DNA of 64,000 nucleotides from Paludibacteraceae bacterium (GTDB taxonomy: Bacteria > Bacteroidota > Bacteroidia > Bacteroidales > Paludibacteraceae). The stretch is taken from the NCBI GenBank assembly GCA_017962085.1, contig JAGCWA010000017.1, positions 186,001 to 250,000 on the forward strand, written 5' to 3'. Positions 16,894 to 25,423 of the stretch are shown here, piece by piece. The notes below the pieces were generated by a model. The model was not told the DNA's origin. It searched no databases and saw nothing but the letters and a program-made list of their open reading frames with translations. Numbering within the stretch: position 1 is the first letter of the stretch; every line of letters starts with the position of its first letter. The translations under genes were made by a program, and so were the position numbers.

Positions 16894-17285
16894 TTTGGAA
16901 ATAACATTTTAATTAATACACGTTGCATTAAATTTTCATATACGCTTACAAACTATGGTAAAGTGATTCTATCCTTGACTGTGAAAAGTCTGCCTGTATT
17001 GTTTGCAAAAATTGGATCTTATACAAGGACAAGATATAACGAGAACCATCCCTTCATTCACATCGGATAGTTCGGGAACGTAATCTGTCTGTTTGTATTT
17101 TGCTTGGAAGTCCGCAAAGTGCGGGCTCGAATTGGGAGTGTACCGCGTCGTCTTTCTATTTCCCCATGGAAGAACGTACGCCGGCTCCCAATTTTTTTCA
17201 TGAAAAACCATATATAAAAGCGGAATACCTGTTGCTTGAATGGACAAAATAGACGAAATTTGCGTAAACAGAAAAAAGGAGTCGT
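16894..17285. other. Intergenic region after the peptide gene
   Basis: This 392-bp stretch has no convincing gene. A 92-codon minus-strand frame (16969-17247) lacks family resemblance and a promoter. The region contains a long-range inverted repeat with a T tail (17130-17198) and the ribosome binding site of the downstream glycosyltransferase (AAAAAAGGAG, about 17272-17281). Confidence 0.6.
17130..17198 (+). terminator. Putative large hairpin with T tract
   Basis: AATTGGGAG (17130-17138) pairs perfectly with CTCCCAATT (17185-17193), followed by a run of T to 17198. The 46-base interior may fold further. It could terminate the peptide transcript ~240 bases after its stop codon, or be a structured RNA element. 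The large loop makes it weaker than an ordinary terminator. Confidence 0.4.
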
Positions 17286-18365
17286 ATGGATGTTGAAGAG
17301 AAAATGATTTATGCCCCGGTGGCTATTCCAACCTTATGCCGCAGCACACATTTTAAACGGACGGTGGAGAGCCTTAAGCTGAACGGTTGGGCGAAATACA
17401 CGGATGTGTATATTGGCTTGGATTTCCCTCCCGCTGAGAAATATGAAAAGGGTTGGAAGGAAATCTGTGAATACCTTGACACGGGCGACTTCTCCGTCTT
17501 CAATAAGTTCGTGGTGTTTAAAAGGGACCAGAACATGGGGTCTTATGATAATTCCGTTGACCTTGTCTGCAAAATAAAGGAGTTGAATTATGACCGATGG
17601 ATATATTCAGACGACGATATCGAGTATTCCCCGAATTTTCTGGAATACATGGACAAATGTATGATGAAGTACTATGATGACCCTCGGGTGTTCGCTGTGA
17701 CGGGCTATTCTTATCCGGTGGATTGGACCCTTGCCGAGGGGTGCACCTGCTTTCTGCAGGACTTCAACGTATGTTCTTGGGGCCTTGGGTTCCTGCGTAA
17801 AAAGGAGGAGGCGTTCTACCAATATGTGACTTCCGGAAATCTGGTGAAGGCGGCCTCGAATATCATCAAGAACGGCTCTTACAAGAAGATGTTGGACGCT
17901 TGCTTCTACGATTATTTTTATGCCGCGCTTTCGTTTGACAGGAGCAAACCGAATATGATGAAACAGGAGACCGACGTCTCCATGCGAGCCTATATCGCCC
18001 ATAAGAATATGTACTGCGTAACTCCTGCCATATCCAAATCACGAAACTATGGATTCGACGGGTCGGGTGAATATTGCCAAAAAACAAACGGTGAGAAAAA
18101 TGTAACCACTGCCGATAATTACAATTATGGATCCCAGCCAATCGATAGGGCGGAGACCTTCGAATTGGTGGTGGATGACGATCCGTCTCATTTGGAGATT
18201 AACCGACATAAGCTGAATGCCTTTGATTATAGATCGCCCGAGACCATGGAGTTGGCGCACCAGAACTATAAATTGATCAAATGGTTGGGTCTTCCCCTCG
18301 CAAAGGTCGCCCATCTTGGGTGTCACGTGGTGAATCAAGCGAAAGGCCTCTTTCGCCGGAAGTGA
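17286..18365 (+). CDS. GT-A-type glycosyltransferase
   Basis: The 359-residue protein has the start of a nucleotide-sugar-dependent GT-A glycosyltransferase (PVAIPTLCRSTHFKRTVESL). The block RWIYSDDDIEYSPNFLEYM (about residues 104-122) supplies the metal- and sugar-nucleotide-binding DxD motif. The middle region is aromatic-rich (FLQDFNVCSWGLGF). There is no signal peptide and no clear membrane helix, so it should act on the cytoplasmic face. A strong AAAAAAGGAG ribosome binding site sits just before the ATG at 17286. It converges with the DegT-like gene 61 bp away. The substrate cannot be told; a role in O-antigen or capsule-type glycan synthesis is inferred from the neighbouring DegT-like and WbqC-like genes. 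Confidence 0.75.
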   Translation: MDVEEKMIYAPVAIPTLCRSTHFKRTVESLKLNGWAKYTDVYIGLDFPPAEKYEKGWKEICEYLDTGDFSVFNKFVVFKRDQNMGSYDNSVDLVCKIKELNYDRWIYSDDDIEYSPNFLEYMDKCMMKYYDDPRVFAVTGYSYPVDWTLAEGCTCFLQDFNVCSWGLGFLRKKEEAFYQYVTSGNLVKAASNIIKNGSYKKMLDACFYDYFYAALSFDRSKPNMMKQETDVSMRAYIAHKNMYCVTPAISKSRNYGFDGSGEYCQKTNGEKNVTTADNYNYGSQPIDRAETFELVVDDDPSHLEINRHKLNAFDYRSPETMELAHQNYKLIKWLGLPLAKVAHLGCHVVNQAKGLFRRK

Positions 18366-18426
18366 ATACTGCCATAAGCATTGATGGATCTATCCCTGTG
18401 GCTATCGTCAAGTGGGTTTCGTTCGA

Positions 18427-19392
18427 TTATGCGTGAACCAAATCGATGATTCTTTGCATGTCCGCGCTGTCGTATCGTTGGTCGCACGGAATCGCCAGCA
18501 GATTATCCGCGAACTCGTGTTCCAGCATTTCTGGCGTTGTCCAATCATATACATTAGGCCAATATGTCGCCACAAACACAGCGTGCGATATCAAAAATGA
18601 TTTCAGGGATTTATTGCTTGTCCAGTATGGGTACACCATCGGGCACTCGAACGTGTCCAAGGCTGGGATATGGAGTTTGTTGCTTCCCTGTAAATGTTTG
18701 TGCAAGTATGCGAAGTTCGCGTTTCTCCTCTCCTTCACTTCGTCAAAGTCTATGTGACTCATCAGATCGCTTGTGATGACCGAAAGCCTGCGGATAGGGT
18801 TCATTATGAGTTTGTCCGTGTTCTCCTTAAAGAGCTCGTATCCTGCGGATGCGCCTTTTTCCTTGCGGAGGAACAGATGGCTCATGCGTTCGCTCGAGTC
18901 GTCGATCGGATATTGCTCCACGTTCTTCCCATTCTCCACAAACGCCACGCCGCTATCCGACAAGCCCACGAATTTTCTTGGGCTGTAGAAGATATTTAAT
19001 CCCTTTGGTCTCTTCGCGTACAAGGCTTGCGCCGCATCGACAATCAGTTTGTTGCCGTATTTCTGGAACAATGCGCACACATATTCGTCCATTATACCAA
19101 AGTAGTTGTTATAGACGATGCACTCATTGTCATTGACTTGGATCTCCTCTTTGATGTGCAACTCCTCGTCTAACGAATAAAATTCGTATGGAATTCCTAA
19201 TTTCTCGAAAGGTTCAAGCACGACAATGCATGTGTAGTAGGGGAGATAGGCCTTCTTGATGTTTCCGATGGATGTCAGTATGTATTCCAGACAGTTCCTG
19301 CCCGTGTTTAAGAACGCTCCATCTTGTTGGGGAAACCCGCGTCCGACGCTGAGTTTCTCTATTTCGTAGTATCCTCCTATCGCTTTGTCCAT
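18427..19392 (-). CDS. DegT/DnrJ/EryC1-like PLP-fold protein
   Basis: The 321-residue protein resembles the sugar aminotransferase fold: AFLNTGRNCLEYIL at the N-terminus, AYLPYYTCIVVLEPF, LIVDAAQAL (PLP-ring-contacting Asp), and YSPRKFVGLSDSGVAFVEN (about residues 136-154) at the position of the PLP-Schiff-base lysine block. It is shorter than a typical DegT enzyme (~370-400) and its motifs are divergent, so activity as an aminotransferase is uncertain. It starts 7 bp after the WbqC-like gene ends, on the same strand, so the two form an operon, probably for synthesis or attachment of an unusual amino or acylamino sugar on a surface glycan. Confidence 0.65.
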   Translation of the reverse strand: MDKAIGGYYEIEKLSVGRGFPQQDGAFLNTGRNCLEYILTSIGNIKKAYLPYYTCIVVLEPFEKLGIPYEFYSLDEELHIKEEIQVNDNECIVYNNYFGIMDEYVCALFQKYGNKLIVDAAQALYAKRPKGLNIFYSPRKFVGLSDSGVAFVENGKNVEQYPIDDSSERMSHLFLRKEKGASAGYELFKENTDKLIMNPIRRLSVITSDLMSHIDFDEVKERRNANFAYLHKHLQGSNKLHIPALDTFECPMVYPYWTSNKSLKSFLISHAVFVATYWPNVYDWTTPEMLEHEFADNLLAIPCDQRYDSADMQRIIDLVHA

Positions 19393-19399
19393 TGCGTTG

Positions 19400-20098
19400 T
19401 TATTCTTTTACGATTGTATACATGTCCAACATCTTCATCACCTCTTCTTTGGAGTTGAACATGATGACGTCGATGATGGAAAGGCTTTCGATGAACTCGT
19501 TGTCGAATTGTTTGTAGGTGATTTCGTTTGTTTTGAGGAATTCCAGGTTGATGTTCCTTTCCTTAAACTCCTTAAAATTATATAATTCCATACCGCCTAC
19601 AGCATTGATATAGGTGTCCGCACCAAGTCTTTCGCAGAAATCATAGATACGGAACTCCCTCTTAAACAGATTGTTGCCTTCGAACTCGGAGGTTCTTCTG
19701 AACTTGGTCTTGATCTCGAGGTAGTCCGCTATCACCTTGAGCGAGTACTCCAAGAAATCCGCCAGATTGCGTTCCGGGCAAGACAGAATGCTTTTCATCA
19801 ACTTGTAGCCATCTTCGAAGTTCGGGCTTTTGTGGTAAGTGCATTCTAGACTTCTCAACTGTTTCTCGATGTCAATCTCCTTGATGAAGGTCTCGTTGAT
19901 CATCTTGTTCTGACTTGCTTTGTCTAGTGTCAGATTACAATAGATAGGTTCCTTTCCGTTCAATATTCGATTACGGTTTATCCATCCTCCTTTGATGTAA
20001 TTGTAATCGTCACAAATCAAGAACACATCGGCGCATTTAATTAATTGCCAGTACCCAATATATGGGATAAAATAAGGTTGGTTCGCTGAAACTTTCAT
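19400..20098 (-). CDS. WbqC-like family protein
   Basis: The 232-residue product begins SANQPYFIPYIGYWQLIKCADVFLICDD and continues NYIKGGWINRNRIL. This is the conserved N-terminus of the WbqC-like family found in O-antigen and capsule gene clusters, where members are thought to help make acylated amino sugars. No signal peptide. It is the first gene of a two-gene operon with the DegT-like gene. The translation start region is duplicated: a near-identical 13-bp copy containing another ATG lies immediately upstream (20099-20111), out of frame with the gene and starting a 24-codon overlapping frame. Confidence 0.85.
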   Translation of the reverse strand: MKVSANQPYFIPYIGYWQLIKCADVFLICDDYNYIKGGWINRNRILNGKEPIYCNLTLDKASQNKMINETFIKEIDIEKQLRSLECTYHKSPNFEDGYKLMKSILSCPERNLADFLEYSLKVIADYLEIKTKFRRTSEFEGNNLFKREFRIYDFCERLGADTYINAVGGMELYNFKEFKERNINLEFLKTNEITYKQFDNEFIESLSIIDVIMFNSKEEVMKMLDMYTIVKE

Positions 20099-20111
20099 AT
20101 GAAACTTTCAT
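20086..20111 (-). repeat. 13-bp tandem duplication of the WbqC start-codon region
   Basis: CTGAAACTTTCAT (20086-20098) is followed directly by ATGAAACTTTCAT (20099-20111), 12 of 13 bases identical. On the minus strand this places two ATGAAAGTTTCA starts in tandem, 13 bases apart and so in different frames. Only the inner one opens the WbqC frame. Confidence 0.8.
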
Positions 20112-20595
20112 GTATGTATTTGGGCTCTAATAATTACTCTCTTCCCTAATTTGGAGGAACCCTTAGCCAAAAACGGAAGACATGAAATGTGTTGTACAAC
20201 ATTGCGAAGTTAATAAATAATCATAAAAAAATAAATCAAAAAGACACGATTTTTCCATTTTCTGTGAATTAATTTGATATTTCGTGTGTAATTAATGGTT
20301 TATGTTGTCTGTATTTGAATTTTTGGTGTCCTTCCCCAATCATTCTTTGGTAATTTGTTGGCTTTTTTACACCTTATCCCCTCTCGCTTCCCTATCATCC
20401 GTTTGACGCTTCCCATTTTTTTGCCGTCCGTCTGTTTTCTTCCGAATATTAATTGCTATCTTTACATCTCATTGTGTTTTGCGTCTATGTCACGATTGAG
20501 GTTTGGATATTTGGTTGACCTCTTTTTTCTTAAAGGAAGCAGTGGGTGTTGATGTGAAAGTCATTTTGAATATTAAGTATATTGCTATAGATATT
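20112..20595. other. Intergenic region between wbqC-like gene and M13 peptidase
   Basis: An AT-rich stretch of about 480 bases separating two divergent genes. A TAACTTCG on the minus strand (20205-20212) could be a -7 box for the WbqC operon, one mismatch from consensus. No gene, RNA or repeat was recognised. Confidence 0.5.
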
Positions 20596-22635
20596 ATGAT
20601 TAAACGTGTTTTTATGATGGGATGTGTTTCTTCCCTATTACTTTCTTCGTGTGTGCGCAACGAGGCGAAGGTTGATGTCCTCGCTCATTTCTCGTCCGAT
20701 TTCGACACGACGGTCGCCATGGGCGATGATTTTTATCAGTACTCGAATGGTGGATGGTTGAAGAGCCATCCTATTCCTGGAGAGAAGAGCCGATTGAACA
20801 CCTTCGATGTTTTGAATGACGATAATCTGGAACGTTTGCGGGAGATTGTGGAGAGTGCGCGAGACAAACATGCGCCACAGGGTAGCAACGAACAGAAAAT
20901 CGGTGATTATTATGCCCTGGCGATGGATTCGCTCAGGCGTCAGCAGGAGGGCATTTCCCCTATACGGTATATCCTTGATAGGATTAATTCCATGAGTTTC
21001 CATGTGAAGGATTCCTCCTTCGCGGCTGATTTGGCCTATTTCCATCTGAATGTGGGCAACCCTTTCTTCGCTGTTGGTTGTACTCCCGATTCGAAGAACA
21101 GCTCGATGAACATCGCTGAATTGTGGCAGGACGGTATAGGATTGCCTAACCGAGATTACTATTTCGACGAATCCGAGAAGGGCCAGGAAATCATTCGTGG
21201 ATATAAACGTATGTTGGCTAAATATTTGAATCTGTTGGGTGCCGATAGCACGGAGGCGAGGGCGGAGGCCATCTATGCGTTCGAAAAGAAGATGGCGAAC
21301 CTGATGAACACGAAGGTGCAGAACCGTGATCCGCAGGCGGTATATAACAAGGTGACGTTCGAGGAACTGAAGAGCTCTTATCCGGGGTTCAACTGGGATG
21401 TCTATTTTGATGCTTTCCCTGTGAAGCCGACCGAGCTGACCGTCGGTCAGCCACGCTACTTCTCTCATCTCTTTAAATTGATCGCTGAGACGGATTCCGC
21501 TACATTGAACGATTATGTGTCGATCTCCACTATTAATTATGTCGCTTCATACTTGTCGGACGATTTTATGATGACCAAGTTTTATTTTTACAGCAAACAG
21601 CTGAGTGGCATCGAGGAATTGCGACCGTTATGGAAACGTTCCTTGGAAATGGTGCAGGGTAGGCTGGGGCAACCTTTGGGACAGCTTTTCGTCGAAAAAT
21701 ACTTCCCCGAATCTGCGAAGAAACGCACCGTGGACTTAGTGGAACATCTTCGCACTGCTTTCGGGCAACGAATCGAAGCTTTGAAGTGGATGGGTGACAG
21801 CACCAAAGCGGCGGCGAAGGTTAAGTTGGCGGCGATTGGCGTCAAGGTGGGTTACCCTGACAAGTGGGAGGATTATTCCGGGGCTGTTGTGGATCCATCC
21901 CTCAGCTTGGTCGAGAACTTCCTCAGCCTGACCAATTTCCACAGTTTGAAGGAGATGCGTGAAGTGGGCCAGCCTGTCGACAAGGAGAAATGGTACATGA
22001 CTCCGCAGACTGTGAACGCATATTATAGTCCGTTGTCGAATGAGATCGTTTTCCCGGCGGGTATTCTGCAGCCTCCTTTCTTCTATGCGGATGGAGACGA
22101 TGCGGTGAACTACGGCGCCATCGGTGTGGTCATCGGACATGAGATGACCCATGGCTTCGACGATCAAGGCAGGCAGTTCGACAAGGATGGTAACCTGATG
22201 GATTGGTGGACATCGCAGGATGCCGAGCAATTCAAGGCGGCCTCTTCGAAGATGAAGGAGCGTTTCTCCAATGTTGTGGTGATCGATTCCATGAAATGCA
22301 ATGGCGAATTGACTCTCGGAGAGAACATCGCGGACCTCGGAGGCTTGAACATTGCCCATCAGGCGTTCCTTAATACACTGACTGACAATGCGAAAGATCC
22401 ATTGATAGATGGTCAGACATTCGATCAGCGTTTCCTGCTCGCATACTCGAGAATATGGGCTGGCAACTATCGGGATGAGTATCTTCGCAACCAAGTCATC
22501 ACTGATCCTCATGCCAACGGGAAGTACCGTGTAAACGTGCAATTGCCGATGTTGGACTTCTTCTATTCGGCCTTCGGAATCGACGAAAAAAGCAAGATGT
22601 TTGTCCGTCCGGAAGAGCGGATTGAGATCTGGTAA
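20596..22635 (+). CDS. M13 family zinc metallopeptidase lipoprotein (PepO/neprilysin-like)
   Basis: This is an endopeptidase of the neprilysin family that cleaves oligopeptides outside the cytoplasm. Starting at the ATG at 20596, the 679-residue product has a lipoprotein signal (MIKRVFMMGCVSSLLLSSC, lipobox LSSC), so it should be anchored by lipid to the periplasmic or outer membrane. The M13 N-terminal domain begins with GDDFYQYSNGGWL. The catalytic zinc site VIGHEMTHGFDDQGRQFDKDG lies near residue 515. The third ligand and Asp are in GENIADLGGL, near residue 575. The longer frame upstream to 20503 would bury the signal peptide and is rejected. It stands alone, downstream of a long AT-rich region. 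Confidence 0.94.
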   Translation: MIKRVFMMGCVSSLLLSSCVRNEAKVDVLAHFSSDFDTTVAMGDDFYQYSNGGWLKSHPIPGEKSRLNTFDVLNDDNLERLREIVESARDKHAPQGSNEQKIGDYYALAMDSLRRQQEGISPIRYILDRINSMSFHVKDSSFAADLAYFHLNVGNPFFAVGCTPDSKNSSMNIAELWQDGIGLPNRDYYFDESEKGQEIIRGYKRMLAKYLNLLGADSTEARAEAIYAFEKKMANLMNTKVQNRDPQAVYNKVTFEELKSSYPGFNWDVYFDAFPVKPTELTVGQPRYFSHLFKLIAETDSATLNDYVSISTINYVASYLSDDFMMTKFYFYSKQLSGIEELRPLWKRSLEMVQGRLGQPLGQLFVEKYFPESAKKRTVDLVEHLRTAFGQRIEALKWMGDSTKAAAKVKLAAIGVKVGYPDKWEDYSGAVVDPSLSLVENFLSLTNFHSLKEMREVGQPVDKEKWYMTPQTVNAYYSPLSNEIVFPAGILQPPFFYADGDDAVNYGAIGVVIGHEMTHGFDDQGRQFDKDGNLMDWWTSQDAEQFKAASSKMKERFSNVVVIDSMKCNGELTLGENIADLGGLNIAHQAFLNTLTDNAKDPLIDGQTFDQRFLLAYSRIWAGNYRDEYLRNQVITDPHANGKYRVNVQLPMLDFFYSAFGIDEKSKMFVRPEERIEIW

Positions 22636-22709
22636 CGACACTTTGCGAGTTTTTTGTGAAATTTTTAGAAAAAAAGCTCGTTAACCCGTTATTTTTATAT
22701 CAAAATTCT

Positions 22710-22740
22710 TTTAGAATAAGAACTAAATTTTCTAATTTTG
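22710..22740 (+). promoter_or_regulatory. purH: Promoter of the purH-mre-mrdA-rodA operon
   Basis: TAATTTTG at 22733-22740 is an exact -7 box. A weak -33 box (TTTA, 22710-22713) lies 19 bases upstream. The ATG of purH follows 27 bases later. Confidence 0.55.
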
Positions 22741-22767
22741 CAAAAGATATAAAAATATTTTTCATAA

Positions 22768-24291
22768 ATGGCTGATAGTAAAAAAATTAAGACGGCTTTG
22801 GTCTCGGTTTACCACAAGGATAAACTGGATGAGATTATACGTGCCCTGCACGCGGATGGTGTTCAATTCATTTCGACGGGTGGAACCCAGACTTTCATCG
22901 AGTCTCTCGGCATCCCTTGCCAAGCTGTTGAGTCCCTCACCACGTACCCTTCCATCTTGGGAGGCCGCGTGAAGACATTGCACCCAAAGATTTTCGGAGG
23001 AATCCTGGCCCGCCGCGCCCTGCCTGAGGATTTGGCGCAGATGGAGCAGTACGAGATTCCTGAAATCGACTTGGTGATCGTTGATCTCTATCCGTTCGAG
23101 GATACAGTCGCGTCGGGTGCTGAGGAGCAGGCCATTATCGAGAAGATCGACATCGGTGGTATCTCGTTGATCCGCGCCGCTGCGAAGAACTACAAGGACG
23201 TTGTCATTGTGGCTTCCCAAGCGCAGTACGAGCCGTTCCTGAACTTGTTGAAGGAGCAGGGCGCCACTACGACCCTCGACACGCGTCGTTGGTTCGCCAA
23301 GGAGGCGTTCGCGGTATCTTCCCACTACGATTCCGCCATCTTCAACTACTTCGATGGGGACTCGGCTTCGGCTTTCCGCTTCACGGCGGACAATTCGAAG
23401 ATGCTTCGCTACGGCGAGAACCCTCACCAGAAGGGTGTGTTCTTCGGAGAATTCAACAACCTTTTCGAGCAATTGCAGGGAAAGGAAATCTCATACAACA
23501 ACTTGCTAGACATCGATGCGGCCGTTAACTTGATGGCTGATTTCGATGACATTACCTTCGCGATCCTGAAGCATAATAACGCTTGCGGTGTCGCTTCCCG
23601 TCCTACGGTTTTGGAGGCTTGGAAGGATGCCCTCGCAGGTGACCCTGTATCCGCTTTCGGCGGTGTGCTGATCACCAATGCTGTGTTGGATAGGGCAACT
23701 GCGGAGGAGATCAACAAGATCTTCTTCGAGGTGATCATCGCTCCAGACTACGATACGGACGCTTTGGAGATCCTTACCCAGAAGAAGAACCGCATCATCT
23801 TGGTTCAGAAAGATACGAAGCTTCCGAGCCGGCAGGTTCGTTCCGTCCTGAACGGTGTTTTGGTTCAAGACAAGGATCAGAAGGTGGAAGGTGCGGAGGA
23901 TATGAAGACCGTGACGAAGAAGGCTCCTTCCCAAAGCGAGATCGAGGATATGATTTTCGCGAACAAAATCGTGAAACATTCGAAATCCAACTCGATCGTC
24001 TTGGCTAAGAACAAGCAACTCTGCGCAAGTGGCGTGGGACAAACCTCCCGTGTCGACGCGTTGAAACAAGCTGTCGAGAAGGCGGGTAACTTCCATTTCG
24101 ACTTGAATGGGGCGGTGATGGCTTCCGATGCTTTCTTCCCGTTCCCTGACTGCGTCGAGATCGCCAAGAACGCGGGTGTTACGGCGGTGGTTCAACCGGG
24201 CGGTTCCATTAAGGACCAAGAGTCCGTTGATTACTGCGACAACAACGGCGTGGCCATGGTGATGACTGGTTTTAGACATTTTAAACACTAA
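22768..24291 (+). CDS. purH: Bifunctional AICAR transformylase/IMP cyclohydrolase PurH
   Basis: PurH catalyses the last two steps of de novo purine synthesis, formylation of AICAR by 10-formyl-THF and ring closure to IMP, in the cytoplasm. The 507-residue protein has the N-terminal MGS-like cyclohydrolase domain (FISTGGTQTFIESLGIP, GGRVKTLHPKIFGGIL). The C-terminal transformylase domain follows, with LRYGENPHQKG, the Lys-His pair in LKHNNACG, and DAFFPFPDCVEIA. The start is set by the promoter upstream. Only 19 bp separate it from mreB, so it heads the cell-shape operon. Confidence 0.97.
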   Translation: MADSKKIKTALVSVYHKDKLDEIIRALHADGVQFISTGGTQTFIESLGIPCQAVESLTTYPSILGGRVKTLHPKIFGGILARRALPEDLAQMEQYEIPEIDLVIVDLYPFEDTVASGAEEQAIIEKIDIGGISLIRAAAKNYKDVVIVASQAQYEPFLNLLKEQGATTTLDTRRWFAKEAFAVSSHYDSAIFNYFDGDSASAFRFTADNSKMLRYGENPHQKGVFFGEFNNLFEQLQGKEISYNNLLDIDAAVNLMADFDDITFAILKHNNACGVASRPTVLEAWKDALAGDPVSAFGGVLITNAVLDRATAEEINKIFFEVIIAPDYDTDALEILTQKKNRIILVQKDTKLPSRQVRSVLNGVLVQDKDQKVEGAEDMKTVTKKAPSQSEIEDMIFANKIVKHSKSNSIVLAKNKQLCASGVGQTSRVDALKQAVEKAGNFHFDLNGAVMASDAFFPFPDCVEIAKNAGVTAVVQPGGSIKDQESVDYCDNNGVAMVMTGFRHFKH

Positions 24292-24310
24292 AATAAAAAT
24301 ATAAAGAAAC

Positions 24311-25330
24311 ATGGGATTGTTTTCTTTCACACAGGAAATTGCGATCGACCTTGGAACGGCGAACACGATTATCATCCATAACGGGAAGATTGTCGTGGAT
24401 GAGCCTTCCATCGTGGCGTTGGATCGTAAGACAGACCGATTGATGGCGATTGGGGAAAAAGCGCGCCAGATGCATGGGAAGACTCATGAGAACATTTACA
24501 CAGTCCGCCCTTTGCGCGATGGTGTGATCGCTAACTTTAACGCTGCGGAGCAGATGATCCGCGGTATGATCAAGATGGCGTTCCCGAACAATCGTTTATT
24601 CAACCCCTCTTTGAAGATGGTGGTCTGCATCCCTTCGGGTAGTACCGAGGTGGAGATGCGTGCGGTGCGTGACTCTTCGGAGCATGCGCAGGGACGTGAG
24701 GTCTATATGATCTATGAGCCTATGGCTGCCGCGATCGGTATCGGTATCGATGTCGAGGCGCCTGAGGGTAACATGATCGTCGACATAGGTGGTGGTACCA
24801 CCGAGATCGCCGTCATCTCTTTGGGCGGTATTGTGACGAATAAGTCCATCCGTATCGCAGGTGATGACCTCACCGAGGATGTGATCGATTATATGCGTCG
24901 TCAGCATAACATCAAGGTCGGCGAGCCTACGGCTGAGCAGATCAAGATCAATGTGGGTTCCGCGTTGACGAACTTGGACGAGCCACCTGAGGACTACATC
25001 GTGAGAGGTCCTAACCAAATGACCGCTTTGCCGATGGAGGTGCCGGTTTCCTACCAGGAGATCGCTCACTGTATGGAGAAGTCCATCTCCAAGATCGAGG
25101 CCGCTGTGTTGAACGCTTTGGAACAGACTCCTCCTGAGCTCTATGCGGATATCGTGAACAATGGTATCTGGTTGACGGGTGGTGGTGCGTTGCTCCGTGG
25201 TCTGAACAAGCGTCTGACGGCTAAGATAGGCATTCCGTTCCATGTGGCTGAGGATCCGTTGCATGCAGTTGCGCGTGGTACGGGTACTGCGCTTAAGAAT
25301 GCGGACAAGTTGCCATTCTTGATGAGATAA
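24311..25330 (+). CDS. mreB: Rod shape-determining protein MreB
   Basis: MreB is the actin-like cytoskeletal ATPase that organises the elongation machinery under the inner membrane. The 339-residue protein has the phosphate-1 motif AIDLGTANT, the phosphate-2 block VDIGGGTTEIAVISLGG, the adenosine motif WLTGGGALLRGL and the MreB/Hsp70 fold throughout. An N-terminal amphipathic MGLFSFTQ fits membrane contact. It is the second gene of the purH operon and is followed after 93 bp by mreC. Confidence 0.97.
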   Translation: MGLFSFTQEIAIDLGTANTIIIHNGKIVVDEPSIVALDRKTDRLMAIGEKARQMHGKTHENIYTVRPLRDGVIANFNAAEQMIRGMIKMAFPNNRLFNPSLKMVVCIPSGSTEVEMRAVRDSSEHAQGREVYMIYEPMAAAIGIGIDVEAPEGNMIVDIGGGTTEIAVISLGGIVTNKSIRIAGDDLTEDVIDYMRRQHNIKVGEPTAEQIKINVGSALTNLDEPPEDYIVRGPNQMTALPMEVPVSYQEIAHCMEKSISKIEAAVLNALEQTPPELYADIVNNGIWLTGGGALLRGLNKRLTAKIGIPFHVAEDPLHAVARGTGTALKNADKLPFLMR

Positions 25331-25423
25331 CAAGCATTGGCTTCCGTGAGAAATATGCAAGGCCACTGGGCGATTTCCGCACAGTGCGCTTTGTGTTTTT
25401 AAACCCATTGAACTTAGATATTC

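Noticed and set aside
16969-17247. 92-codon minus-strand frame in the gap before the glycosyltransferase
   Set aside because: No recognisable domain, no promoter on the minus strand, and it overlaps the large hairpin; treated as non-coding.
20503-20595. Upstream extension of the M13 peptidase
   Set aside because: It would place 31 residues before a lipoprotein signal peptide; the internal ATG at 20596 fits the signal.
20638-22641. Long minus-strand frames opposite the M13 peptidase gene
   Set aside because: Antisense shadows of a well-supported gene.
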